Shown in pieces: positions 24,244 to 33,137 of a stretch of 62,308 nucleotides of DNA. Origin of the DNA: Gammaproteobacteria bacterium. Its GTDB lineage: Bacteria; Pseudomonadota; Gammaproteobacteria; Steroidobacterales; GCA-2729495. Numbering within the stretch: position 1 is the stretch's first letter; the number at the start of each line of letters is the position of its first letter. The position numbers and the translations under genes were made by a program. The stretch lies in the NCBI GenBank assembly GCA_030426355.1, contig JAUHYQ010000007.1, forward strand, positions 1 through 62,308. Reading direction: 5' to 3'. The notes under the pieces are model-generated. The model worked only from the letters and a program-made list of their open reading frames with translations, was not told the DNA's origin and did no database searches.

Positions 24244-24264
24244 ATGAGTAAACAACATGAGTAA
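24244..24264 (+). other. Six-codon upstream ORF overlapping the csp start
   Basis: ATG-AGT-AAA-CAA-CAT-GAG-TAA ends inside the csp gene, whose own start ATGAGTAAA (24257-24265) is a near copy of the uORF start. It may be a chance duplication or a leader that affects csp translation. Confidence 0.35.
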
Positions 24265-24463
24265 AGGTACAGTTAAGTGGTTCAATGCCGATAAAGGCTT
24301 TGGTTTTATTACACCCGAAGATGGCGGCAAAGATCTTTTTGTTCATCATTCGCAGATTCAGAGTGGCGGCGGTTTCGCGACGCTCAACGATGGACAGGCT
24401 GTAGAATACGAAGCAGGCGAAGGCCAGAAAGGCCCGGTTGCCAATAACGTTGTAGCTGTCTAA
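24257..24463 (+). CDS. Cold-shock protein (CspA family)
   Basis: A 68-residue single-domain OB-fold protein. RNP1 (K-G-F-G-F-I) and RNP2 (L-F-V-H-H) are intact, with the N-terminal K-G-T-V-K-W-F-N typical of the family. It binds single-stranded RNA or DNA and melts RNA structure. About 150 bp of leader separates it from the EncFtn gene, with a possible -10 TAAAAT at 24174-24179; long leaders of csp genes commonly control cold induction. No strong ribosome-binding site precedes the ATG. Confidence 0.95.
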   Translation: MSKGTVKWFNADKGFGFITPEDGGKDLFVHHSQIQSGGGFATLNDGQAVEYEAGEGQKGPVANNVVAV

Positions 24464-24488
24464 GCGACAACGCGAACCAAATGACAAC

Positions 24489-24526
24489 GTGCTGTTTGGG
24501 CTGCAGTTTTCTGCGCCCGGCAGCAC
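24489..24526. terminator. Hairpin between convergent csp and DUF1501 genes
   Basis: Outer stem GTGCTG/CAGCAC (24489-24494, 24521-24526) encloses GGGC-GCAG/CTGC-GCCC with one bulged T and a TTTT loop. No U-tract on either strand, so a bidirectional terminator is a guess from position. Confidence 0.4.
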
Positions 24527-24530
24527 CGCG

Positions 24531-25805
24531 TTATACCGGCAGGAACCCGATCGGCGTATAGCTATGTTCCGGTAACACTGCCGCAAGATCATTATTCCCC
24601 AGGTGTCGCACCAGCACTTCTGCAAGCGCATCGCGGTAGTTTAGCGTGTGCATCAGGTCGCGACCTTCAAATAAATTAGCGGCTGCCAGACCCGGCCATC
24701 CGCTGCCAAGATAAATTCCGCCACTGACGTCCGGGCCGACCGCGAACCACGCGGATGCATTGCCGTGATCAGTGCCACCGCTGGCATTTTCTTTTGCCGT
24801 GCGTCCGAACTCAGTCATCGTCAGGATAACGACGTCTGACATCAGTGCGCCCAGATCGGTATACAAGGCGGCAATGGAGTTGCCGAAATCCTGCAGTAAT
24901 TTGTAGTGGTTTGTCCCCGGCATGGCGCCGCCCTGATTGTCATGCGTGTCGAACAGATGGCGTGTCAGCGCCGCGATCTCCAGCCCCACACCTTCTTTAA
25001 TGAGTTGCGCGGTTTGTTTCATGGCCGTGCCGAGGCTGGAATTCGGATAGATCGCGCCGTTGGCGGGAACATAGCCGGCGAAATCAATGCCCTGCACAAC
25101 CGCGATATCATCAATCACCACCCTGCCAAAGTCATGCAGCAGTTGCGCATAGACCCGTGACGCATCCGGAGTCTGGTCATAGACGGCAGAAAGCCGCTGT
25201 AACATTTGCGTCTCTTCGGCAGGCGGCAAGCCCAACCCGAACTGAGTGATGTCGCCAAACGCGGAAACCACCGCCGGCCCCCGGAGTGAATCCGCCATGC
25301 TGGCATCTTCACCATGGGCGAAGCTCACCGCGCGCAGGCCGCCTGCGCCCGGCTGGCTGACAAGGTGGCGATTCAGCCAGCCGTCGCTAAGGCTCACTGA
25401 GCCCGGTGCCGTTTGCATCAGGAATTGCGCATCGAAATGTGATCGGCTGGCGTTGTCGTAATGCACGGCCGGCATAATGGCCATGTCGCCCGCTGCGTAT
25501 ATGGGTTCCAGCGCCGCCAGTGCCGGGTGCAGCCCGAAAAAGCCATCCAGATTGAGCGCCGCGTTGGCGCCACCGCCGGGCGGCGCAACGCCGAGCGTCG
25601 GACGATGCACGTAGTAATCATCATCGCCATACGGCACGACGGTATTCAAGCCGTCGTTACCGCCCTTTTGAAACAGCACGATCAGTATTTTCCCCGACGC
25701 AGCGCGGGCCACGCGGAAACGCGGCCTGAACGGGTTGTCAAACACCAGCGAACCGGCCGCGACATAGCTTGCGCCGAGTTTTGCCAGAAAGTCGCGTCGT
25801 TTCAT
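24531..25805 (-). CDS. DUF1501-domain exported protein
   Basis: A 424-residue protein with a Tat-type signal (M-K-R-R-D-F-L-A-K-L-G). The conserved start of the mature part, L-I-V-L-F-Q-K-G-G-N-D-G-L-N-T-V-V-P-Y, the H-Y-D-N-A-S-R-S-H-F-D-A-Q segment and the M-T-E-F-G-R-T-A-K-E-N block with D-H-G motif are typical of DUF1501, which resembles sulfatase/alkaline-phosphatase folds. It almost always pairs with DUF1800, as here: it lies 31 bp downstream of the DUF1800 gene on the same strand. The reaction is unknown. Confidence 0.92.
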   Translation of the reverse strand: MKRRDFLAKLGASYVAAGSLVFDNPFRPRFRVARAASGKILIVLFQKGGNDGLNTVVPYGDDDYYVHRPTLGVAPPGGGANAALNLDGFFGLHPALAALEPIYAAGDMAIMPAVHYDNASRSHFDAQFLMQTAPGSVSLSDGWLNRHLVSQPGAGGLRAVSFAHGEDASMADSLRGPAVVSAFGDITQFGLGLPPAEETQMLQRLSAVYDQTPDASRVYAQLLHDFGRVVIDDIAVVQGIDFAGYVPANGAIYPNSSLGTAMKQTAQLIKEGVGLEIAALTRHLFDTHDNQGGAMPGTNHYKLLQDFGNSIAALYTDLGALMSDVVILTMTEFGRTAKENASGGTDHGNASAWFAVGPDVSGGIYLGSGWPGLAAANLFEGRDLMHTLNYRDALAEVLVRHLGNNDLAAVLPEHSYTPIGFLPV

Positions 25806-25836
25806 GTGCCTGATTCCGTAAGCGCTGAATTCATCA

Positions 25837-28800
25837 TTATTGATAGTTGTAGGCGGGATAACTCAATACCGTGCCGATTAGTCGGCGCAGTTTTTCATCC
25901 GCATCGGCGGCATCTATGCTGAACGGTATGGTGCCGTTATCAGTGAGCGTGCCCAAAGCCGTCTGCCACTCTATGTCCGTTACGTTGTCGTCGATAACCA
26001 GGTTAAACAGATAGCCGACGATGCCTTCATCGGTTTCATAGCCCTGCGCAGGGAAGAAGCTGAGTGGTTCAATGTTGACGCCGGGCCCACCGATCTCATT
26101 GAAGGCAATTTGATTTGCGAACTTCATGCGCTCGACGACGATGTTTGAACTGATCCAGTCTTCGGCGATTTCGGAATACCCGGTGGGAATGTGATTTTCA
26201 AACAACGGCATGCCCATGTGCGCAACCGGGTGACCAAGATCGTCGAGTGCGCCTTGTGCCTGCAATTGCCTTACGGCGCCGACAGCAAACTCGAAGGGCG
26301 TCTTGATTTTGCTGTGGTATTCGTTGGGGTCGGAGAACTCGGAAGAATTCAGTATCAGCGTAAGCACCTGGGCGATCTGGTCGGGTGCCGCGCTCGCCGC
26401 GAGAAAAGCGTCAGAGCACTGCTCGGTCAGCGACATCGGTGGGACATCGCTGATCAGCAGGGCAATAAGCTTTTCGCAGATGAAACCGGCGGTAGAAGGG
26501 TGGGTGGCAACGATGTCGAGCACCTGACTGCCGTCTGCCAGGCCGCCGGAAACAAGCTCCTGTCCCAGCACCATTTTGGGCAGTTCATCATGATCGACGG
26601 GGTCAAACAGGAAGGCGTGGCTGGCCACGGTCCATCCGGTGAAGGCCCGCGCAACGTCGTCCACGTCTGCCTGGGTATAGCCGCCGTCCACGCTCATGGT
26701 GTGCAGTTCCATCAGCTCACGGGCGTAGTTTTCGTTCGGGTCGGTCACAACGCTGGAAGCACCATTCAGGTAGTACAGCATCGCCGGGCTTTTGGCGCTG
26801 ACCTCCAGCAGCTGCCTGAAATTCCCCAGTGCGTGAACGCGGAACAATGCATTCTCGCTAAGTTCGTACTGAACATTCTCATGCGCGTGTATATCAGTGT
26901 TGAAATGGTTGTCCCAGAACAGCGTCATGACTTCGCGCAATTGCCGCCTGCTGTAGGCCGCATGCAAAAATACATACTGCTGCAGTTCCTGCAGCGTTGT
27001 CGGGATGAAGCCGGCCATCATGGCATCGAAAGCTGAATCGTCTATCGCTGCCGGGTTCAGTTGTTGCGCGATGAATGCGGGCGCACCCATTGATTCGACT
27101 ACGTCGAGCAGCGCCGGTGTTGCGCCGAAAGTGATGCGATTGATGGCATGTCGGGCAGCACGGTCAATCGGGATAACATCAAGGTTGATGTTAATGCTGT
27201 CGGTCTGGCCGGCACCATCGATGGCGCTTAAAGATACCGTGACCGTTTCGCCGAGACTGATGTCAGCCGGAAATACCATCAGGCTCCAGTTGCCGCTGCC
27301 GTTCGCGATTGCGAGTGGCCTGTTGTTGACGGTGATACCCAGCAGCGGATCCGACACAGTAGCGGTAAATCCCGTGACGCCGAAATCGTCGGTGACGGTA
27401 CCCGACAGCAGGAACCCGCCGGATGAGACGTCTTCATTGGCAAGGTGCGAACTGATGTTAATCACGGGAGCATTGTTCGCGCCCACGGCCACGGTGAAAT
27501 TGCGGGTTATATTCAGGCCTCCGCTATCCATCGCGGTGACTGTAATGCCATGGCTGGTTGTGAGCGCGGAATCAAGCAGCGCGGTGTCCAGCACGAGTAA
27601 TTCATTCCCGGACAGCCCGCCGAGCGTGAAACGGCCGCCCGCATCGTCATCGAGCACGTAACTATGCGTGTCGCCGTTATCGGCATCCTGGGTGCTGAGG
27701 GTGCCGATGCTGCTGCCGTTGAGGATGCCGTCGAATACCTGATTGTTACTGAGCTTGATGTCGGTAGGTGGCTGGTTTACTTCTAATACTGTCAGTGTGA
27801 ACGTCTCTTGATCGTTCAGCGGCGGGAAACTGTTGTCCGTGACCTGGACGGTGATGTCGTAGGTGCCAAAATCGTTAGGCCCCGGGTTGACCTGTATGGT
27901 TGCCGCGCCCGGGCCGGTGTTGCTCAGGACGGCGAAGGCCGGCAGACCGGTTGCGCTGAAGGTTAGCGGGTCGTCGTTGAGGTCAGACGCACTGAGGTTA
28001 ATCGTTAATGAGCCGTTTTCCCCCACGGATTGCGGCCCTATTAACGCCAGTTCGGGGGCGACATTGGCCGGCCCGCTGAACATGGTGACCGCCAGAAACA
28101 TCGGCGTCCCCGCGGAGTTCATGCTGTCAATCTCGGCCTTGATGTTGTCATCGGTCTGCAGGCGAAAACCGTAATTCGGGCGCGTACCGTCATACCAGTC
28201 CTGCACGATGCCGGTGACGTCAACGGCAACCACGTTGCCTGCGTCGGCCAGCGTTAACGGGATGCTGATGGCGGTGTTTGAGTACGCAGGTTGATTGCCG
28301 CCGGTTGTGTTCGCTTCCGACCAGGCTTCATCAATGATTTGCAGATTTATGGTGCCCGGGTTTTTCAGGTTGTTCAGCCGGAGCCGGAGACTTGCGCTGC
28401 TTACCGCTGTGCCGGTCAATGACGATAAATCAAACTGTACCAGCCCGGACTTGGGCCCATAGTTGTGCACCAGCACGTCGCTGTTCGTGCCGAAGTTGGT
28501 AGTGGGCTGAAGATCGTTGACGTAACTGTCCTGGGTCACGTTCAGCGTGACCGGCGGTGCGCCACCGGCTGCAGTAACGGTGATCGTGATGGTTTCTGCT
28601 GTGGTTATGGACGGGTTATCTGCATCAATGGCCGTGAAGGTTACCGTTGTGTAGGTGCCCACATCCGCCGCCGTTGGAGTCCATGAAAACGTGCCGTTGG
28701 CCCCGGTGGCGACAAAACTCGCCGATGTGGCAAAGCCGGGCAGGTTGTCCGCCTGCAAGCTCGGAACGGTGTCATCGATATCGGTTGCGCTGACCGTAAA

Positions 28801-29937
28801 CTCCAGCAACTGTCCGGCCGTGACCGTGTGTGCTCCCACCGGCACCAGTTCCGGCGGCTCGTTCGGTGGCCCGGCTGTGGTGGTGACAATCAGTTGCATC
28901 GGTGTGCCGGAAGATTCCCGACTGTCAATCTCGGCCTTGATGCTGTCCTCGGTTTCCAGGCGGATGCCATAGTTGGGCTGCGAACCGTTTACCCAGCTTT
29001 GCACGATGGCCGTTACATCAGCGGACACGATCGTGCCGGCATCGGCCGCCGTTACCGGCACTGACTGCACCGTACCGATGTGCAAAGGTTGGTTACCGTA
29101 AGTAACGGTTGCTTCAGACCAGCTTTGTTCAAGTAACTGCAGGTTGATCGTGCCGGCACTTCTGATCGAGCGCAGGCCCATGCGTAGCTCGGCAGCGGTC
29201 ACGTTCGCACCCGATAGCGACGCAACATCGAACTGCGCAAGCCCGATTTTCGGGCCGTAGTTGTGGATCACCAGTGTGTTGTTGGCGCCAAAGTTGTTGC
29301 CCGCCTGCAGGCCGATGATGAAACTGTCCTGCACCACGTCCAGCGTGGTTACGGGTTCCGGCGGAGGCGGGGGGCCACTGTCGATGGTGACCAGCAATTC
29401 CATCGGGGTGCCAGCCGAGTTCAGGCTGTCGATCTCTGCCTTGAGGTCATCGTCGGTCTGCAGGCGCATGCCATGATTGCTTTGTGAGCCGTTTGCCCAG
29501 TTCTGCACAATCGCGGTGACATCCACCGACACAACATTCCCCGCATCAGCCATGGTGACCGGGATTACGAGCACCGTGGCCCCGTGCGTTGGCTGATTAC
29601 CGGCGGTGACGGTGCTTTCCGACCACGCCTGGGTGATGAGTTGCAGGTTGATTGAGCCCGGGTTCTTCAGGTTGTTCAGGCGAAAGCGCAGACGCGCATC
29701 ACTGATGGTTTCGCCGGCGAGCGCGGCGAGGTCGAACCGTGCCAGACCGATCTTGGGCCCGTAGTTGTGCACAACAATATCGACGCTGTTCCCGAAGTTA
29801 GTGTTGAGCTGGTTTTCATTTATGTAAGCATCCTGCTCGACCGTCAGGGCCTGGGGGCTCTGGGCAAAAGCCACGGACGTCGTTAACCAAACAACGCAGC
29901 ACAGAATGAAAGCTATAGGAAATCGGGACAGATGCAT
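25837..29937 (-). CDS. Very large DUF1800 protein with three DNRLRE modules and Ig/cadherin-like domains
   Basis: A 1366-residue secreted protein with signal peptide to about residue 26. Three near-copies of a DNRLRE/CBM96-type module, each with N-F-G-x-x-x, H-N-Y-G-P-K-x-G-L and a final K-A-E-I-D-S, span about 30-188, 197-355 and 463-620. Ig-like or cadherin-like repeats occupy about 360-460 and 625-900. The DUF1800 domain runs from about 905 to the end (HAINRITFGATPALLDVV; MTLFWDNHFNTD; NENYARELMELHTMSVDGGYTQADVDDVARAFTGW). Usual DUF1800 proteins are about 450-600 residues, so this is a strongly extended form. The added modules suggest carbohydrate or surface binding. Confidence 0.88.
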   Translation of the reverse strand: MHLSRFPIAFILCCVVWLTTSVAFAQSPQALTVEQDAYINENQLNTNFGNSVDIVVHNYGPKIGLARFDLAALAGETISDARLRFRLNNLKNPGSINLQLITQAWSESTVTAGNQPTHGATVLVIPVTMADAGNVVSVDVTAIVQNWANGSQSNHGMRLQTDDDLKAEIDSLNSAGTPMELLVTIDSGPPPPPEPVTTLDVVQDSFIIGLQAGNNFGANNTLVIHNYGPKIGLAQFDVASLSGANVTAAELRMGLRSIRSAGTINLQLLEQSWSEATVTYGNQPLHIGTVQSVPVTAADAGTIVSADVTAIVQSWVNGSQPNYGIRLETEDSIKAEIDSRESSGTPMQLIVTTTAGPPNEPPELVPVGAHTVTAGQLLEFTVSATDIDDTVPSLQADNLPGFATSASFVATGANGTFSWTPTAADVGTYTTVTFTAIDADNPSITTAETITITVTAAGGAPPVTLNVTQDSYVNDLQPTTNFGTNSDVLVHNYGPKSGLVQFDLSSLTGTAVSSASLRLRLNNLKNPGTINLQIIDEAWSEANTTGGNQPAYSNTAISIPLTLADAGNVVAVDVTGIVQDWYDGTRPNYGFRLQTDDNIKAEIDSMNSAGTPMFLAVTMFSGPANVAPELALIGPQSVGENGSLTINLSASDLNDDPLTFSATGLPAFAVLSNTGPGAATIQVNPGPNDFGTYDITVQVTDNSFPPLNDQETFTLTVLEVNQPPTDIKLSNNQVFDGILNGSSIGTLSTQDADNGDTHSYVLDDDAGGRFTLGGLSGNELLVLDTALLDSALTTSHGITVTAMDSGGLNITRNFTVAVGANNAPVINISSHLANEDVSSGGFLLSGTVTDDFGVTGFTATVSDPLLGITVNNRPLAIANGSGNWSLMVFPADISLGETVTVSLSAIDGAGQTDSININLDVIPIDRAARHAINRITFGATPALLDVVESMGAPAFIAQQLNPAAIDDSAFDAMMAGFIPTTLQELQQYVFLHAAYSRRQLREVMTLFWDNHFNTDIHAHENVQYELSENALFRVHALGNFRQLLEVSAKSPAMLYYLNGASSVVTDPNENYARELMELHTMSVDGGYTQADVDDVARAFTGWTVASHAFLFDPVDHDELPKMVLGQELVSGGLADGSQVLDIVATHPSTAGFICEKLIALLISDVPPMSLTEQCSDAFLAASAAPDQIAQVLTLILNSSEFSDPNEYHSKIKTPFEFAVGAVRQLQAQGALDDLGHPVAHMGMPLFENHIPTGYSEIAEDWISSNIVVERMKFANQIAFNEIGGPGVNIEPLSFFPAQGYETDEGIVGYLFNLVIDDNVTDIEWQTALGTLTDNGTIPFSIDAADADEKLRRLIGTVLSYPAYNYQ

Positions 29938-30094
29938 TTTTACCTTGCCGCTCTTTAAAGTGCACTAAGTCCCTGTGCTGGCGGTTTAGTGCTAGATTCT
30001 ATGCCATCCGGGCCGCTGAAACGAATAGCCGCGGAACGCGCCGTCCGCGCCGGGCACAAGCGATTATGTAAATTGTCTCGCCTGCCTCGCCCAC

Positions 30095-31438
30095 TTAGGC
30101 AAAGCTGGCAAAAGCGGTGCGGGTGAGGTTTTCGTTGCCATCGGTGGTTATATGCAGGTTGTCTTCGATGCGAATGCCGCCGTAAGGCCTTAATTGTTCA
30201 ACGCGCTGCCAGTTAACCATGGCTGATGAGGGTTTCTGTTTGAGATCCGCCAGCAGGGAATCAATGAAGTAAATGCCGGGTTCGATGGTCAGAACGTTGC
30301 CCGGTGCCAGCGTGCGTGTCAGCCGCAGGTGCTTGTCTTCGTCGGGCCTGACTTTTTCACCCGGCTGGCGCCGTGTGTAGAGCGCACCCACGTCGTGCAC
30401 ATTCAGCCCCAGAAAATGCCCGAGGCCGTGCGGAAAGAAGCTGCGTGACAGACCGGCTTCGTGCGCCGCTTCAAGCGTCGCGTGGATGACGCCGATTTCT
30501 ATCAGCAAGGCGGTGATCGCAAGATGCGCTGCATGATGCAGCTCGCGATAGTCCACATTCGGCAGTGCCGCATCACACAAGCCGCGCTGCAGTTCATGCA
30601 TGGCTTCGATCAGCGAGCCGAATTCGGCGTCGTCCGAGTGGCTGCGCGTGATGTCGGCCGCATAGCCATTAACTGAGTGTCCGGCATCGATGAGCAGGCT
30701 CAGGTTTGCTTCGCGGTCTCGATCAAGGCGCTGATAGTGGAGAGTTGAGGCGTGGTCGTTCAATGCCACAATGGCGGGATAGGGCATTTCGTCATCGGTC
30801 GCATTGCAGGCGGCTCTAAACGCCAGATGAATCTCATATTCACTGCCGCCGCCCCTGAAGCACTGCTCGGCGGCCAGGTGCCCTTGCACGCCGATCGTGC
30901 TTGCTGCTTTCAGGTTGGCGATTTCCCAGGGCGTTTTGATTGTTCGGTACTCATTGAGTAATTCGAGCAGCTCGGGCGGGTTAACGGCCTCAATACCAAA
31001 GCTGTCATCCGGTGAGAGTGTTTCGCCGATAAATGCCGTGGTAGCGCTCGAACCCCGGATCGCTTCGGCCAGCGATTTGGTTATTTCGTTCTGGCTGCTG
31101 AGGCTGACAATTTCCAGACCGCTGTGCATCAGTAGTTCGGGCACCGGCGGAATACGATGCCAGTAATCCACCGGCGCATGCACCAACAGACGCGGCGTTT
31201 TACCGTGCTGGATCAGCAATGCCGAGCCCGGGTGCTCCGACAGCGGGCCCCATTGCAGCAGATAGGGATTGGCTTTGTAGGGCAAATGCTGATCGTCGAG
31301 AAAAATTCCGTGTGGACGGCCGGCGCCGACGACAAGAGCTGTGCGCCCGCTTCTTTCGAGCGCATCGTCATAGCGTCTGCACATCTCGGCAATGTGTTCG
31401 CTATAGTAGTGCAGACTGTTCAGGCCGTTACTCGACAT
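30095..31438 (-). CDS. pepQ: Xaa-Pro dipeptidase (peptidase M24B)
   Basis: A 447-residue cytosolic metallopeptidase of the pita-bread fold. The five metal ligands can be placed: Asp in L-L-I-D-A-G-H and Asp in A-A-D-I-T-R, His in F-P-H-G-L-G-H-F-L-G-L, Glu in T-I-E-P-G-I-Y-F and Glu in G-G-I-R-I-E-D-N. It cleaves dipeptides with C-terminal proline; related enzymes also hydrolyse some organophosphates. The ATG (MSSNGLN) was chosen over a TTG six codons upstream. Its start is 32 bp from the divergent carboxylesterase gene, so promoters overlap. Confidence 0.93.
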   Translation of the reverse strand: MSSNGLNSLHYYSEHIAEMCRRYDDALERSGRTALVVGAGRPHGIFLDDQHLPYKANPYLLQWGPLSEHPGSALLIQHGKTPRLLVHAPVDYWHRIPPVPELLMHSGLEIVSLSSQNEITKSLAEAIRGSSATTAFIGETLSPDDSFGIEAVNPPELLELLNEYRTIKTPWEIANLKAASTIGVQGHLAAEQCFRGGGSEYEIHLAFRAACNATDDEMPYPAIVALNDHASTLHYQRLDRDREANLSLLIDAGHSVNGYAADITRSHSDDAEFGSLIEAMHELQRGLCDAALPNVDYRELHHAAHLAITALLIEIGVIHATLEAAHEAGLSRSFFPHGLGHFLGLNVHDVGALYTRRQPGEKVRPDEDKHLRLTRTLAPGNVLTIEPGIYFIDSLLADLKQKPSSAMVNWQRVEQLRPYGGIRIEDNLHITTDGNENLTRTAFASFA

Positions 31439-31469
31439 GAGCAGACTATAAACCAATGAGGGTCAGGCG

Positions 31470-33125
31470 ATGAGAGCAGAGCGCGGATTAATGACGGCTA
31501 TTCGGGTGTTATTTGCAACGGCAGGCCTGTTGGCAAGCGGCATTGTGGCCGCAGCCGAACCGGTGCAGGTGCAAATCGACAGTGGTGATCTTGAAGGCGT
31601 TGCCGAAGACGGCATCATGCGATTTCTGGGGGTGCCCTATGCCGCTGCGCCGGCGGGTGAGCTGCGCTGGCGCCCGCCGCAACCCGCTCAGCCGTGGGAA
31701 GGCATCAGAGCCGCAACAGCCGCGGGCCATGCGTGCCCGCAACCCACCGGCAAATACAAGGCGGCGTGGGTTAACGATGCCATTGCTGCGGCCGGCATTG
31801 ATGAGGATTGTCTGAACCTGAACATCTGGGCGCCGGCAGATCGCAGCCGGCCGCTGCCGGTCATGTTCTATATTCACGGTGGCAACATGCAGTACGGCGC
31901 GAATGCCATGCCACTTTATAACGGCACAGTGCTGGCCCGTGAAGACGTTGTGGTGGTCTTTATTAATTATCGGTTGGGCTACTTCGGTCGTTTTGCGCAC
32001 CCTGCACTCAGTAGGCTACAAGCTGATGAGCCGCTGGCCAACTACGGTCTTCTTGATCAGATAGCGGCGCTGGAATGGGTGCACCGAAACATCAGCAGTT
32101 TTGGCGGCGACCCCAACAACGTCACGATATTCGGTCACTCGGCAGGTGGCGTGTCGGTCAACTATTTAATGGCGACACCGCAATCGAAAGGGCTGTTTCA
32201 TAAAGCCATTGCTCAGGGCAGCGGCGTTCTGATTGACCGGACCATGCATTATCGTAAGACGGCGCCCAGCGGCGCCACCGGCAAATCGAGCGAACAGGTC
32301 GGCGCTGAGCTTGCAGAACATTTCGGCATCAACCAGGGGAGCGATGCGGAGATTGTTGCGGCTTTGCGTGCGTTGTCGTGGCAGGACATCATCGAGTATC
32401 AGAATTCCGGCCAGATACCGTTTAACCCGGTGGTGGACGGCCGGGTCGTTACCGACGACCTTGCGAAAGTATTCGAGCGCGGCGAGCAGCACAACGTGCC
32501 GTATATAGGCGGTGCCAACAGCTGGGAATGGAACCAGATCGCCAATATCCCCCTGATTGGGAAGTGGTTTCTCGGTGGCGCGATGATCGATGGCATGTCC
32601 GATGCAGATCTTGCCATGTTCGATGACCAGTGGACACGGATTGGCCTGTCGCAGCGCTGGTTTGGGGAAGGTCTGTTCTGGTCGTCCACGCGTTATCTGG
32701 GCAAGCAAATGGCGAACGTCAGTTCGCCGGCGTGGATCTATCGGGTGGATTATCAGCAGACAGCTGTTCGCGGTGAGTTTCCGGGTTCAGTTCACGGGCT
32801 GGAAATGCCCTATGTGTTCGGGCAGATAAAAGAGCATCCGGAGTATCAGCGGCCTCCGGAAGCTGCCGCGTTTCCGCCCAGCGAAGAAGATCTGGCCTGG
32901 GGTGATACGGTACGCGGCTATTGGCTGAACATGGCCAAGCACGGCAATCCCAACGGCAACTTCAAGGGGAAGACATTGCCGTCATGGCCGGAGTACCGGC
33001 CTGAGTCGGATCTAACGCTGGTCATGGGAACGGAGTTCAAGCCCGTCGCGGGGTTGAATAAAGCGGTGCTGGATCAACTTGAGTACCGGGCCATGGAGCG
33101 TCGCAAGGCATACGATGCGCTATGA
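31470..33125 (+). CDS. Exported carboxylesterase type B
   Basis: A 551-residue alpha/beta hydrolase with a signal peptide (ending near VAAA-E, about 29; an alternative ATG seven codons in also gives a signal). Typical blocks: F-L-G-V-P-Y-A-A-A-P-A-G-E-L-R-W-R-P, E-D-C-L-N-L-N-I-W, Y-I-H-G-G-N (oxyanion hole) and F-G-H-S-A-G-G with the nucleophile Ser. The residue before Ser is His rather than the common Glu (G-E-S-A-G-G). The catalytic His is likely in S-V-H-G-L-E-M-P-Y-V-F. Acts on esters in the periplasm or outside. Runs into trpS with 12 bp between. Confidence 0.9.
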   Translation: MRAERGLMTAIRVLFATAGLLASGIVAAAEPVQVQIDSGDLEGVAEDGIMRFLGVPYAAAPAGELRWRPPQPAQPWEGIRAATAAGHACPQPTGKYKAAWVNDAIAAAGIDEDCLNLNIWAPADRSRPLPVMFYIHGGNMQYGANAMPLYNGTVLAREDVVVVFINYRLGYFGRFAHPALSRLQADEPLANYGLLDQIAALEWVHRNISSFGGDPNNVTIFGHSAGGVSVNYLMATPQSKGLFHKAIAQGSGVLIDRTMHYRKTAPSGATGKSSEQVGAELAEHFGINQGSDAEIVAALRALSWQDIIEYQNSGQIPFNPVVDGRVVTDDLAKVFERGEQHNVPYIGGANSWEWNQIANIPLIGKWFLGGAMIDGMSDADLAMFDDQWTRIGLSQRWFGEGLFWSSTRYLGKQMANVSSPAWIYRVDYQQTAVRGEFPGSVHGLEMPYVFGQIKEHPEYQRPPEAAAFPPSEEDLAWGDTVRGYWLNMAKHGNPNGNFKGKTLPSWPEYRPESDLTLVMGTEFKPVAGLNKAVLDQLEYRAMERRKAYDAL

Positions 33126-33137
33126 TTGCGCCCCATT

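Noticed and set aside
26191-27036. 281-residue plus-strand frame inside the DUF1800 gene
   Set aside because: Antisense shadow of a strongly conserved coding region; no protein similarity.
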